Source: Candidatus Leptofilum proximum | Lineage (GTDB): Bacteria; Chloroflexota; Anaerolineae; Promineifilales; Promineifilaceae | Reading direction: 5' to 3' | DNA: 64,000 nucleotides | NCBI GenBank assembly: GCA_016710325.1 | Contig: JADJXK010000002.1 | Span: 992,001 to 1,056,000, forward strand | In this document: piece by piece, positions 16,828 through 25,184 of the stretch | How the letters are laid out: each line of letters starts with the position of its first letter | How positions within the stretch are numbered: the first letter of the stretch is position 1 | Translations under genes and position numbers: made by a program | Notes under the pieces: model-generated | Told to the model about the DNA's origin: nothing | The model's input: only the letters and a program-made list of their open reading frames with translations | Databases searched by the model: none

Positions 16828-18669
16828 ATGACACGAGAAATGAGTAACTGGGAGCTGCTGACGCAATATTTACGGCCGTACACCGCCCGTCTCTTAGGGC
16901 TGAGCACCCTGCTGGCCGTCAGTATTGCCCTCCAGCTCTACGGCCCCCAGGTCATTCGTGACTTTTTGGATGCGGCGCAAAGCGGTACGGCCGTACGGCC
17001 GTTGGTCACCCTGGGCGCGCTGTTTTTTGTGGTGACCGTGGCGCAAAAGGCCGTGGAGCTGTGGACGACTTACCTGAGTGAAGACCTGGGTTGGGCGGCC
17101 ACCAACGGCCTGCGCGCCGACCTGGCTGCCCACACCATGCGGCTGGACATGGGTTTCCACAAGCTGCAAACCCCCGGCGAACTCATCGAGCGGATCGATG
17201 GCGACGTGAGCAACCTGGCCGAGTTTTTCTCGCGGCTGGTGATCCGGGTGTTGGGCAACGCGGTGCTGGTCATTGGCATCCTGGTGCTGCTGTTCCGCGA
17301 GGATTGGCGCATTGGGCTGGTGGGGCTGGGCTACGGCCTGCTCACGCTGGGGCTGCTGCAAATCATCCGCAAACCGACGGTGAGCGTCTGGCGCGAGGTG
17401 AGCAAGGGATATGCCAGGCTGCACGGCTACGTTGAGGAACGCATCGGCGGCACGGAAGACATTCGCGCCAATGGCGGCGAGCCGTACGTGTTCCACAAGC
17501 TCTACCCGCTGCTGGCCGACGTGGCCAAAAGCCGCGTCAAGGCCGACGTGATCGGTGGTTACACCTTCAGCAGCAGCTACATGCTGTACGTCCTAGCGAT
17601 TGTGGTCACGCTGGCGCTGGCGGGAACGTTTTTCCTGCAAGGGCAGATCACCATTGGCACGCTGTTTCTGCTGGTGGCCTACGTGCGGCTGATGGAATCG
17701 CCAATTAAGTACATCCGGCGGCAAATCAGCGACATGCAGCGCGCCGTGGCCAGCATCGGCCGTATCAACGAGTTTATGCGCCTGGAACCAGATGTGAAGG
17801 AGTCCGTAACTGCCAGTTTGCCCGATGGGGCAACGGCCGTTGCCTTCCACGGTGTCTCGTTTGCCTATAAAGACCGGTTGTCGGTAGTCGGTGAACGGTT
17901 ATCGGTGAACGGATTGCCGATTACGGATAACCGATTACCGCTTACCGATAACGGATTACCGAACGTGCTGCACGATGTCACCTTCACCCTGGAGGCGGGC
18001 AAAGTGCTGGGGCTGCTGGGGCGGACGGGCAGCGGCAAGACGACTCTGACGCGGCTGCTCTTCCGGCTGTACGACGTGGATGCGGGGCGCATCACGCTGG
18101 ACGGCACCGACCTGCGCCAGGTGAGCCTGGCCGACGTGCGGCAGCACATCGGCATGGTGACCCAGGACGTGCAGCTGTTTGCCGCCACCGTGCGGGACAA
18201 TCTGACGCTGTTCCGCCGCTACGATCCAGACAAACCACCGATTCCCGACAGTGAGATCGAGGCCGCCCTGCACACGCTGGGTCTGGGCGACTGGCTGGCC
18301 AGCCTGCCCGACGGCCTGGACACGGAACTAAAAACGGGCGGGCAGGGGCTGTCGGCGGGGCAGGCGCAGCTGCTGGCTTTTACGCGCGTCTTTTTGCGCA
18401 ATCCGCAGCTGGTGATTCTGGACGAGGCCTCATCTCGGCTGGACCCAGCCACGGAGCAGCTTTTAGAACGAGCGATTGACACGCTGCTGACCGGCCGTAC
18501 CGCCATCATCATCGCCCACCGCCTGCACACCGTGCAGCGCGCCGACGACATCTTGATTTTGGAGAACGGCTGCATCCAAGAACACGGCCCCCGCTTACAC
18601 CTATTCAACAATCCCAATTCCCGGTTTTCCCAACTGTTGCGAACCGGCATTGAGGAAGCCTTGGAGTGA
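16828..18669 (+). CDS. ABC exporter, fused membrane and ATPase domains (first of three)
   Basis: A 613-residue half-transporter. Six membrane segments fill about residues 20-300. The ATPase has Walker A GRTGSGKTT (Lys404), Q-loop MVTQDVQLF, signature LSAGQ (Ala for Gly), Walker B LVILDEAS with the catalytic Glu, and IIIAHRL. Start ATG 16828 is set by AGGTGG ten bases upstream. About 29 residues between the first ATPase strand (VSFAYKD) and PNVLHDVTF are extra and are encoded by a dispersed repeat (17875-17962). It probably pairs with the exporter at 19755, whose Walker B is non-canonical. Confidence 0.92.
   Translation: MTREMSNWELLTQYLRPYTARLLGLSTLLAVSIALQLYGPQVIRDFLDAAQSGTAVRPLVTLGALFFVVTVAQKAVELWTTYLSEDLGWAATNGLRADLAAHTMRLDMGFHKLQTPGELIERIDGDVSNLAEFFSRLVIRVLGNAVLVIGILVLLFREDWRIGLVGLGYGLLTLGLLQIIRKPTVSVWREVSKGYARLHGYVEERIGGTEDIRANGGEPYVFHKLYPLLADVAKSRVKADVIGGYTFSSSYMLYVLAIVVTLALAGTFFLQGQITIGTLFLLVAYVRLMESPIKYIRRQISDMQRAVASIGRINEFMRLEPDVKESVTASLPDGATAVAFHGVSFAYKDRLSVVGERLSVNGLPITDNRLPLTDNGLPNVLHDVTFTLEAGKVLGLLGRTGSGKTTLTRLLFRLYDVDAGRITLDGTDLRQVSLADVRQHIGMVTQDVQLFAATVRDNLTLFRRYDPDKPPIPDSEIEAALHTLGLGDWLASLPDGLDTELKTGGQGLSAGQAQLLAFTRVFLRNPQLVILDEASSRLDPATEQLLERAIDTLLTGRTAIIIAHRLHTVQRADDILILENGCIQEHGPRLHLFNNPNSRFSQLLRTGIEEALE
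17875..17962. repeat. GGTGAACGG/CCGATTACCG palindromic repeat inserted in frame in an ABC gene
   Basis: Repeats of CGGTGAACGG and CGGTTATCGG are followed by their near-complements CCGATTACCG and GATAACGGATTACCG. The block length keeps the frame open and adds a peptide containing ERLSVNGLPITDN at the start of the ATPase domain. A second copy lies at the equivalent point of the ABC gene at 19755. Confidence 0.8.
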
Positions 18670-18672
18670 AAA

Positions 18673-19758
18673 ATGTTCGATAACGTCATCACAACTATTG
18701 ATCAAGTAACAACTGATTGGCTAACGGCCGTTCTCAGCCAAAGTAGTGCGTTAACACAAGGTGCCGTCGCGTCAATTGAGTGTGATGCCGGGGCAGGAAA
18801 TTGGTCAGCCAACAGTAAATTAAAGCTCACCTACACGGCTGAAGCAAAAGGCACATTGCCCCAACGCCTCTTTCTAAAATTAGCCAATACCGATTTGGGG
18901 AACGGCGAATCTTTTGATGATTCCGAAGTTGCATATTACACCCGTGACTACGTAGATACGCCCAACGCACCGCTAATTCATTGTTACAATGCGGCCTATT
19001 CAGCAAAGCTGAAAAGGTACCATGTTTTGCTGGATGACGTTTCAGAAACCCATATTGTTGCCGGGGAGAAGAAGCCCACACTTGAATATGGTCTGGCGCT
19101 GGCCGAAGGGCTTGCGGTTATGCATGCCCGATGGTGGGGGGTGCAAGGATTAGCTGAAGCCAAGTTGAAAATTCACAGTGCAGAGCATATTCAAACCTTT
19201 GTTGATATTTCGCGACCTGGTGTAGCACACATCGTTAATCGTACCCCGAATGATCTAAAACCGCATTGGCCTGAAGCCATGAACACCCTATTTGCCAAGC
19301 ATCCTCGTGCGCTCAAGGCACGTGCGCAAAATGTTAACGGCTTTACGCTCATCCACGGCGATGCCGGTGAGTACAACATCCTGGTGCCGCGTGACGGAGT
19401 TAGGCCAATCTATTTGATCGATCGCCAGCCGTTCAACTGGAGCCTGACCGTTTGGCTTGGCGTGTATGATCTGGCGTATGCCCTGGTGCTGGATTGGGAC
19501 GTTGACCTGCGCAGACAAGATGAAATTCCCGTTCTTGAACAATATCATGCTCATCTCATCCAAAATGGCGTGGCAGGTTACACCTGGGAACACCTGTATG
19601 ACGATTACAGATTGTGTGTGGTGATGTGCGTATACATTGCCACCGAATATTGTCGGGGCGGCGTGAACAAGCGCTGGCTCCCTGTTTGGCTGCGGATGCT
19701 GCAAAGAGCTTTGACTGCTTGTGACGATCTGAATTGTTACGAGCTTTGGACACTATGA
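18673..19758 (+). CDS. APH/ecdysteroid-kinase-like small-molecule phosphotransferase
   Basis: A 361-residue protein of the protein-kinase-like APH superfamily. The catalytic loop is LIHGDAGEYNIL and the metal motif LIDRQPFNW, with Arg after the Asp as seen in EcKinase/CHK-like members. The N-terminal lobe has a Lys in RLFLKLANTD. It lies inside an ABC exporter operon: GGAG upstream of its start overlaps the preceding gene, and its stop overlaps the next start (ATGA). Likely it phosphorylates a small molecule; substrate unknown. It is poorer in the ACGGCCGT motif and more AT-rich than its neighbours. Confidence 0.8.
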   Translation: MFDNVITTIDQVTTDWLTAVLSQSSALTQGAVASIECDAGAGNWSANSKLKLTYTAEAKGTLPQRLFLKLANTDLGNGESFDDSEVAYYTRDYVDTPNAPLIHCYNAAYSAKLKRYHVLLDDVSETHIVAGEKKPTLEYGLALAEGLAVMHARWWGVQGLAEAKLKIHSAEHIQTFVDISRPGVAHIVNRTPNDLKPHWPEAMNTLFAKHPRALKARAQNVNGFTLIHGDAGEYNILVPRDGVRPIYLIDRQPFNWSLTVWLGVYDLAYALVLDWDVDLRRQDEIPVLEQYHAHLIQNGVAGYTWEHLYDDYRLCVVMCVYIATEYCRGGVNKRWLPVWLRMLQRALTACDDLNCYELWTL

Positions 19759-21677
19759 TGACAAATAAACTTGCAATTAAAACCGGCGCCTGGGCGCTGA
19801 TTCGATATCGGCCCTGGCACTTTGGGCTGAGCGTAGTGCTGATGACCTATGCCCTGGGCATGCGGCTGGTGCCTGGCTGGCTGGAAAAGCGCTATTTTGA
19901 CCAGTTGGAGGGGATGGGGGAAACGGCCGTTTCCCCCACCACCCTTGCCAACGCCCTTTGGACCCTGCTGCTGCTCCTGGTTGGCGTGGAGCTGAGCCGC
20001 ATGGTGGCCGACATCGTGGCACATTGGGGCAGCGCCAAAGTGCGCATGGCGGCGCAGTCGTTGATGCGCGTTAACGTCATGCAAAACATCTTAAACAAGC
20101 CGGGCGCCGAGCCGCTGCCGGTACCCACTGGGGATGTGATCAACCGCATGGACGACGATCTGGCCGACTTTGCCGACTTCCCCACCTGGGTTCCCGAGCT
20201 GGCCGGACACACGGCATTTGCCATCTTTGCCATCATCATTCTGTTTCGGATTGCGCCGGGGATTACGGCCGTAGCCATGATTCCCCTCATCGGCGTCTTT
20301 TTCCTCACGCGCTGGTCGTGGAGCCGCTTCTTGCTTTACGTGCGCCTCAGCCGGGTCAGTGACAGCCGCGTGGCCGCCTTCCTGGGCGAGGCGTTTGGCG
20401 CCATCCAGGCCGTCAAGGTCGCCGACGCAGAAACCGGCGCCATTGGCTACCTGCGCGAGCTGAGCGACGCGCGGCGTGTGGCCAACGTGCGCTTTGGTGT
20501 TTTCTGGGCGCTTTTCCAATCCGTCTCGGACAACATGGGTGATGTGGCCGTGGCCGTCATGGTGGTGCTGGCCGGGTTTGCCATGCAAAACGGCACCTTC
20601 ACCATCGGCGATTTTGTGCTGTTCACCAGCTATCTCTTCTTCGTTTCCCGCTTCCCGGCGCAAATCGGCTCCTACCTGTCCGAAATTGCCCAGCAGCGGG
20701 TAGTGCTGGACCGTATGCAGGAGATCACCCCCGATGCCGCGCCAGAAAGCCTGGTCGCCCACGGCCCTATCTACGAAGATGAACCGGCACCCGCCATCCA
20801 GAAACCAGTTAAGGCGGCTGAGGATCGGTTGGAGGTGTTGGAAGTGGATGGCTTGCGGTTTGAGTACGGTGAACGGTATTCGGTGAACGGTGAACGGTTG
20901 TCCGAAGATGACCCACCGATTACCGATAATGGATTACCGACCACCGATCCCTGGTCCCTGCAGGACATCAGCTTCAGCCTGCCGCGCGGCAGCTTTACGG
21001 TGATCACAGGGCAGATTGGCTCGGGCAAGACGACGTTGCTGCGTGTGCTGCTGGGGCTGCTGCCCGCCAGCGGCGGTGAAGTGCGCTGGAACGGCCGTCC
21101 CGTCGCCCATCCCGCCGCGTTTTTCACCCCACCACGCACGGCCTACACGCCGCAGGTGCCGCGCCTGTTCAGCGAACCGCTGCGCGACAACATCTTGCTG
21201 GGCCTGCCGGAAGATCGGCTGGATTGGGCGCTGCAAACGGCCGTGCTCACCCCAGACATCGCCCAGTTGGAAGACGGTCTGGATACCGTCGTGGGGCCGC
21301 GCGGTGTACGGCTGTCTGGCGGACAGGTGCAGCGCGCGGCCACCGCCCGCATGCTGGTGCGCAACGCCGAACTGCTGGTGTTTGATGATCTTTCCAGCGC
21401 CCTGGACGTGGAAACGGAGGCGCAGCTGTGGGAGGGAATTTTTGGAGATTGGAGATCGGAGATTGGAGATAGAACTTCCCAATCTCCAATCTCGCCGCAG
21501 GCGGCCAATCTCCAATCTCCTACCTGTCTCGTCGTCAGCCACCGCCGGGCGGTGCTGCAGCGGGCGGACCAGATTTTGGTGCTGGACAACGGCCGTCTGG
21601 CGGCCCAGGGCAAGTTAGATGAGCTGCTGCAAACGTCGGCAGAAATGCGCCGGTTGTGGCAAAAAGAGGTGGCCTGA
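19755..21677 (+). CDS. ABC exporter, fused membrane and ATPase domains (second of three)
   Basis: A 640-residue half-transporter starting at ATG 19755 in an ATGA overlap with the kinase gene. Membrane domain about residues 20-310; ATPase with Walker A GQIGSGKTT (Lys425), signature LSGGQ, Walker B LLVFDDLSS and VVSHRRA. The residue after the Walker B Asp is Asp instead of Glu, as in degenerate sites of heterodimeric exporters. Two extra segments are repeat-derived: about 28 residues before the Walker A (20866-20948) and about 26 residues before the switch His (21441-21520). Both keep the frame. Probable partner: the exporter at 16828. Confidence 0.9.
   Translation: MMTNKLAIKTGAWALIRYRPWHFGLSVVLMTYALGMRLVPGWLEKRYFDQLEGMGETAVSPTTLANALWTLLLLLVGVELSRMVADIVAHWGSAKVRMAAQSLMRVNVMQNILNKPGAEPLPVPTGDVINRMDDDLADFADFPTWVPELAGHTAFAIFAIIILFRIAPGITAVAMIPLIGVFFLTRWSWSRFLLYVRLSRVSDSRVAAFLGEAFGAIQAVKVADAETGAIGYLRELSDARRVANVRFGVFWALFQSVSDNMGDVAVAVMVVLAGFAMQNGTFTIGDFVLFTSYLFFVSRFPAQIGSYLSEIAQQRVVLDRMQEITPDAAPESLVAHGPIYEDEPAPAIQKPVKAAEDRLEVLEVDGLRFEYGERYSVNGERLSEDDPPITDNGLPTTDPWSLQDISFSLPRGSFTVITGQIGSGKTTLLRVLLGLLPASGGEVRWNGRPVAHPAAFFTPPRTAYTPQVPRLFSEPLRDNILLGLPEDRLDWALQTAVLTPDIAQLEDGLDTVVGPRGVRLSGGQVQRAATARMLVRNAELLVFDDLSSALDVETEAQLWEGIFGDWRSEIGDRTSQSPISPQAANLQSPTCLVVSHRRAVLQRADQILVLDNGRLAAQGKLDELLQTSAEMRRLWQKEVA
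20866..20948. repeat. Second in-frame copy of the GGTGAACGG/CCGATTACCG repeat
   Basis: CGGTGAACGG units followed by CCGATTACCGATAATGGATTACCG form the same element as 17875-17962, at the same structural position of a different ABC gene. The encoded peptide contains ERYSVNGERLS and PITDNGLP, very like the peptide in the first gene. Confidence 0.8.
21441..21520. repeat. GGAGATTGGAGAT palindromic repeat inserted in frame in the ABC ATPase
   Basis: Four GGAGATT-type units are followed by CCAATCTCCAATCTC and CCAATCTCCAATCTCC, forming an inverted repeat. The same family lies between genes at 56897-56962 and 59126-59178. Here it is inside the coding region and adds residues around DWRSEIGDRTSQSP between the D-loop region and the switch His. 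Confidence 0.8.
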
Positions 21678-23483
21678 GTGAGCAGTTACAACATGTTGGC
21701 AGAACGGCCGTTAAGGGAACAAAACGGCCGTGGCAAATTCAATTTGCTAAATGCCCGAACCCGGAAGTTTTTGTCCTATTACAAGCCGTACCAACGCTTG
21801 TTTTGGGCCGATATGGCCTGCGCCTTTGTCGTGTCGGTCACCACGCTGCTCATTCCGCTGGGCGCCAACGCCATCACCAAAAATATCCTGGCTGGCAGTG
21901 GGCCAGACACGCTGACCCAAATCTACGGCATGGGCGCGATCATGCTGGGGCTGATTCTGATTCACACGCTGGGCAACATGTTTGTGGCTTACCAGGGGCA
22001 CATGATGGGCGCCATGATGGAACACGACATGCGCCGTGAGTTGTTTGATCATTACCAAAAGCTGTCGTTTGGCTTTTACGATGAGCAAAAAGTCGGCCAG
22101 CTCATGACCCGGCTCACCAACGACTCGTTTGACCTGGCCGAACTCTTCCATCACGGACCGGAAGACATTGTGATCTCGCTGTTGAACTTTGTTGGCGCTT
22201 TTGCCATCCTGATCAGCATCAACGCCAGGCTGGCCCTGACGATTTTCCTCTTTTTGCCCATCATGGCCGTCTATGCCTTCCACTTCAACAAGAAGATGAA
22301 GGCCGCGCTGCGCCGCAGCCACGACCGCATCGGAGACATCAACAGCCAGGTCGAAGACACGCTTTCGGGCATCCGGGTGGTGAAATCGTTTACCAATGAG
22401 ACGGTGGAAGCGGAGAAGTTTGCGGGGGAAAACGGCCGTTTCCTGGCCAGCCGCCGAGACACCTACCGCAGCGAGACTTACTTTTATGAAGGCTTGATGG
22501 CCTTTACCCAGCTCATGACTGTGGCGGTCATTGTGTTTGGCGGCATCAGCATTGTGAAAAGTTCACTGGATTTGCCGGAGTTAATCACGTTTTTGCTGTG
22601 CGTGGGCATCCTCATCGAGCCGATCCGCCGCTACGGCAATTTTACCCGGCTCTACCAGGAAGGCGTGGCTGGCTTTACGCGCTTCATGGAGGTCCTGGAG
22701 GTCCAACCAGATATTCAGGACGCGGACAATGCCGTTGAACTGGACCAGGTGAAGGGCACTATCACTTTTAGAAACGTGAGCTTCAGGTACCGGAATGATT
22801 CGGGCTACGTCTTTCACAATCTTTCACTGGCGATCAAGGCCGGGGAATTTGTGGCCCTGGTGGGCTCTTCGGGCATTGGTAAAACCACGCTGTGCTCGCT
22901 GATTCCCCGTTTTTACGAGGTTAATGACGGTGAGGTACTGCTGGATGGAACCAACATCAAAACCATTCGCCTGGATTCGCTGCGCCGCAGCATCGGTCTG
23001 GTGCAGCAAGACGTCTATCTGTTTGCCGGTACGGTGGTGGACAACATTCGTTATGGCAAGTTGGACGCCAGCGAGGCCGAAATTGTGGCGGCGGCCAAAA
23101 AGGCAAATGCCCACGGCTTTATCATGGCCCTGCCTGATGGCTACAACACCGACATTGGCCAGCGCGGCGTCAAGCTGTCTGGCGGCCAAAAGCAGCGGTT
23201 GAGCATTGCCCGCGTCTTTTTGAAAAATCCACCGGTGCTCATTTTTGATGAAGCCACCGGTGCCCTGGACAACGAAAGCGAGCAGGCCATTCGCGATTCT
23301 CTTGAAGTACTGGCCCGCAATCGCACCACCATTGTCATTGCCCACCGGTTGTCTACCGTCAGAAATGCCCAACGAATTATTGTGTTAACGGAGGAAGGGA
23401 TTGATGAACAGGGAACGCATGAAGAATTAGTGGCCCGCGGCGGCACGTACGCCAGTTTATACAACATGCAGTTGAGTCTGTAA
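21678..23483 (+). CDS. ABC exporter, fused membrane and ATPase domains (third of three)
   Basis: A 601-residue half-transporter starting at GTG 21678, directly after the upstream stop, with AGAGGTGG as SD. The membrane domain has the X-loop-like VEDTLSGIRVVKSF. The ATPase is fully canonical: Walker A GSSGIGKTT, signature LSGGQKQR, Walker B VLIFDEATGALD, and IVIAHRLST. It has no repeat insertion at the positions where the other two do. A canonical site suggests it can work as a homodimer. Substrate unknown. Confidence 0.92.
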   Translation: MSSYNMLAERPLREQNGRGKFNLLNARTRKFLSYYKPYQRLFWADMACAFVVSVTTLLIPLGANAITKNILAGSGPDTLTQIYGMGAIMLGLILIHTLGNMFVAYQGHMMGAMMEHDMRRELFDHYQKLSFGFYDEQKVGQLMTRLTNDSFDLAELFHHGPEDIVISLLNFVGAFAILISINARLALTIFLFLPIMAVYAFHFNKKMKAALRRSHDRIGDINSQVEDTLSGIRVVKSFTNETVEAEKFAGENGRFLASRRDTYRSETYFYEGLMAFTQLMTVAVIVFGGISIVKSSLDLPELITFLLCVGILIEPIRRYGNFTRLYQEGVAGFTRFMEVLEVQPDIQDADNAVELDQVKGTITFRNVSFRYRNDSGYVFHNLSLAIKAGEFVALVGSSGIGKTTLCSLIPRFYEVNDGEVLLDGTNIKTIRLDSLRRSIGLVQQDVYLFAGTVVDNIRYGKLDASEAEIVAAAKKANAHGFIMALPDGYNTDIGQRGVKLSGGQKQRLSIARVFLKNPPVLIFDEATGALDNESEQAIRDSLEVLARNRTTIVIAHRLSTVRNAQRIIVLTEEGIDEQGTHEELVARGGTYASLYNMQLSL

Positions 23484-23504
23484 CTGCCCAAGGAGGTTAG
23501 TATT

Positions 23505-24521
23505 ATGTCTAGTATCGAATTGACCAAAGAAAAAATTGAACTGCCGGAGATGCCAGCTGTGCCCGGGCTGTGCTTTCGCGGCTTTCAGGGCAAGAGCGAT
23601 TATCCGCTGATGGTGGCTGTGGTAGAAGGCAGTCGTGTCGTGGATGAGACGGAATGGGTGAACTCGGTAGAAGAAGTGGCCATTGACTACGCTCATCTCA
23701 CTAACTGCAATCCAACTACCGATATGATTTTTGCCGAGGTGAATGGCGAAGTTGTGGGATACGGCCGTTGCTGGTGGCAAAATATGGTAGACGGCAGCAT
23801 CACCTACTACTTCTTTGCCCATCTGCTGCCGGAGTGGCGGCACAGCGGCATCCGCCGCGCCATGGTGCGCCACCTCAAGCAGCGCCTGTATCAGATTGCC
23901 GAGGACCATCCCGCCGAGCCAGAAAAGTTCTTCATGAACTGGGCCTTGCAAACAGAAACCGACTGGGCCAATGTGCTGTTGGCCGAAGGGCATGAGGTTG
24001 TGCGTTACGGCTTTAGTATGGTACGGTCGAATCTCGACAACATCCCCGACTGCCCGCTGCCCGATGGCCTGGTGGTGCGGCGCGGGTCCGACGCCGAATC
24101 GCGCCAAATCTGGGAAGCCGCCCGCGAGGCGTTCCGCGATCACTGGGGCATGTCGGAATGGAGCGAAGAAAGCTTTACCGGCTGGAGCGCGTACCCCGAC
24201 TACAATCCCAGCCTCTGGCAAATTGCCTGGGCCGGTGATGAAGTGGCCGGTGGCGTGTTAAACTTCATCGACAAAAAGGAAAATGATGAAAACGGCCGTT
24301 TACGTGGCTACACCGATCCGATTTTTGTGCGGCGGCCGTGGCGTAAACAAGGCGTGGCCAAAGCGCTCATTGCCCGCAGCTTCCAGGTGCTCAAAGAAGC
24401 AGGCATGGCCGAAGCCGCGCTGGGTGTGGACGCCGAAAATCTGTCCGGCGCCCTGCACCTCTACCGCAAGATGGGGTTTGAAGAGGTTAAGCGCAGCATG
24501 ACGTTCAAAAAACCGTTGTAA
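23505..24521 (+). CDS. Tandem GNAT acetyltransferase
   Basis: A 338-residue protein with two GNAT folds: a divergent N-terminal one (about 25-165, AHLLPEWRHSGIRRAMVRHL) and a conserved C-terminal one (about 180-335, FVRRPWRKQGVAKALIARS as the acetyl-CoA pyrophosphate loop, LHLYRKMGFEEV as the last helix and strand). The duplicated layout resembles mycothiol-synthase-type enzymes. AAGGAGGTT precedes the ATG. It follows the ABC genes and may belong to the same transcript. Substrate unknown. Confidence 0.88.
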   Translation: MSSIELTKEKIELPEMPAVPGLCFRGFQGKSDYPLMVAVVEGSRVVDETEWVNSVEEVAIDYAHLTNCNPTTDMIFAEVNGEVVGYGRCWWQNMVDGSITYYFFAHLLPEWRHSGIRRAMVRHLKQRLYQIAEDHPAEPEKFFMNWALQTETDWANVLLAEGHEVVRYGFSMVRSNLDNIPDCPLPDGLVVRRGSDAESRQIWEAAREAFRDHWGMSEWSEESFTGWSAYPDYNPSLWQIAWAGDEVAGGVLNFIDKKENDENGRLRGYTDPIFVRRPWRKQGVAKALIARSFQVLKEAGMAEAALGVDAENLSGALHLYRKMGFEEVKRSMTFKKPL

Positions 24522-24526
24522 TGGTA

Positions 24527-24590
24527 GGGGCGAGGCAGTCGGCCTACATCTTGCGCAAAATAAGCAAGCCCACATCCGGCTGCCTCGCCC
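24527..24590. repeat. GGGGCGAGGCAG inverted repeat, copy C
   Basis: Same ends as 6442-6506 and 10439-10502, here six bases after the stop of the GNAT gene. It may serve as the operon's terminal hairpin. Confidence 0.75.
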
Positions 24591-24644
24591 TTAAACCAAT
24601 GAGGCGACACCGGCTGTCGCCGACCACCATGAATGAAAATCGTA

Positions 24645-24665
24645 GGTCGGATTGGCAATCCGACC
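24645..24665. repeat. Short perfect hairpin GGTCGGATT/AATCCGACC
   Basis: Nine-base perfect arms with a three-base loop, in the leader of the next gene and about 20 bases before its start codon. It could affect translation start, or be another dispersed repeat. Confidence 0.6.
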
Positions 24666-24687
24666 CACATTTACGGAGGAGTTCAAT

Positions 24688-25038
24688 TTGGCTGTAAACA
24701 CAAAAGGCAAACGCAAGGTGACGGTGAAGGGACGGCCGTTTATCTGGTACGTCGAAGGCAAAGATGAACACATTCCCGAAGAAGGTGGTTTTGTCGACCA
24801 CACGCCGGAGCGGTTTTTGCACATCATCGCCATCAACAAGAAGTTCATCGTGCATTACCGCATCCCCAAAGAGGGCGACGAATACACCACCCTGCGCGTG
24901 GAAGGCGAACAGTTTCCCCGCCAGCCCGGGGCCAAAGAGGTGCGGGTGCCGCGCTGGAAACACGACAGCAAAGCGTACCCCACCAACGACTTCGTGCGTC
25001 ACCTCATCGGCTGGTGCCTGTCCGAAGCTAAAGAATAG
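24688..25038 (+). CDS. Conserved protein of unknown function
   Basis: A 116-residue soluble protein. TTG 24688 is chosen as start because GGAGGAG lies six bases upstream and the longer reading would be encoded by a hairpin repeat. The sequence is basic and rich in beta-strand patterns (KRKVTVKGRPFIWYV, KKFIVHYRIPKEG) and ends in a helix. No catalytic motif seen. It stands alone between two repeat elements, upstream of rsgA. Confidence 0.7.
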   Translation: MAVNTKGKRKVTVKGRPFIWYVEGKDEHIPEEGGFVDHTPERFLHIIAINKKFIVHYRIPKEGDEYTTLRVEGEQFPRQPGAKEVRVPRWKHDSKAYPTNDFVRHLIGWCLSEAKE

Positions 25039-25117
25039 GACGCTGATTGCCCTTTTTTTCCTGATAAAAAAGATCAGGTGAATCAGGTAAATCTGCGTTC
25101 CATTTCAAATTTTAAGT

Positions 25118-25171
25118 GTAGCCGCGCTTTCTTAGCGCGTTTTTACCGGCGTGGAAAGAATCCGCGGCTAC
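25118..25171. repeat. GTAGCCGCG-family palindromic repeat
   Basis: Bounded by GTAGCCGCG and CGCGGCTAC with a nested GCGC stem; same ends as 13797-13848 and 38853-38902. It lies ten bases upstream of the rsgA start region, so it is in its leader. Confidence 0.75.
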
Positions 25172-25184
25172 GAAGTGAAAATGA

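Noticed and set aside
16986..17000. Two overlapping ACGGCCGT sites as a specific operator
   Set aside because: The motif is everywhere in the window, so this pair inside a coding region is part of the general pattern.
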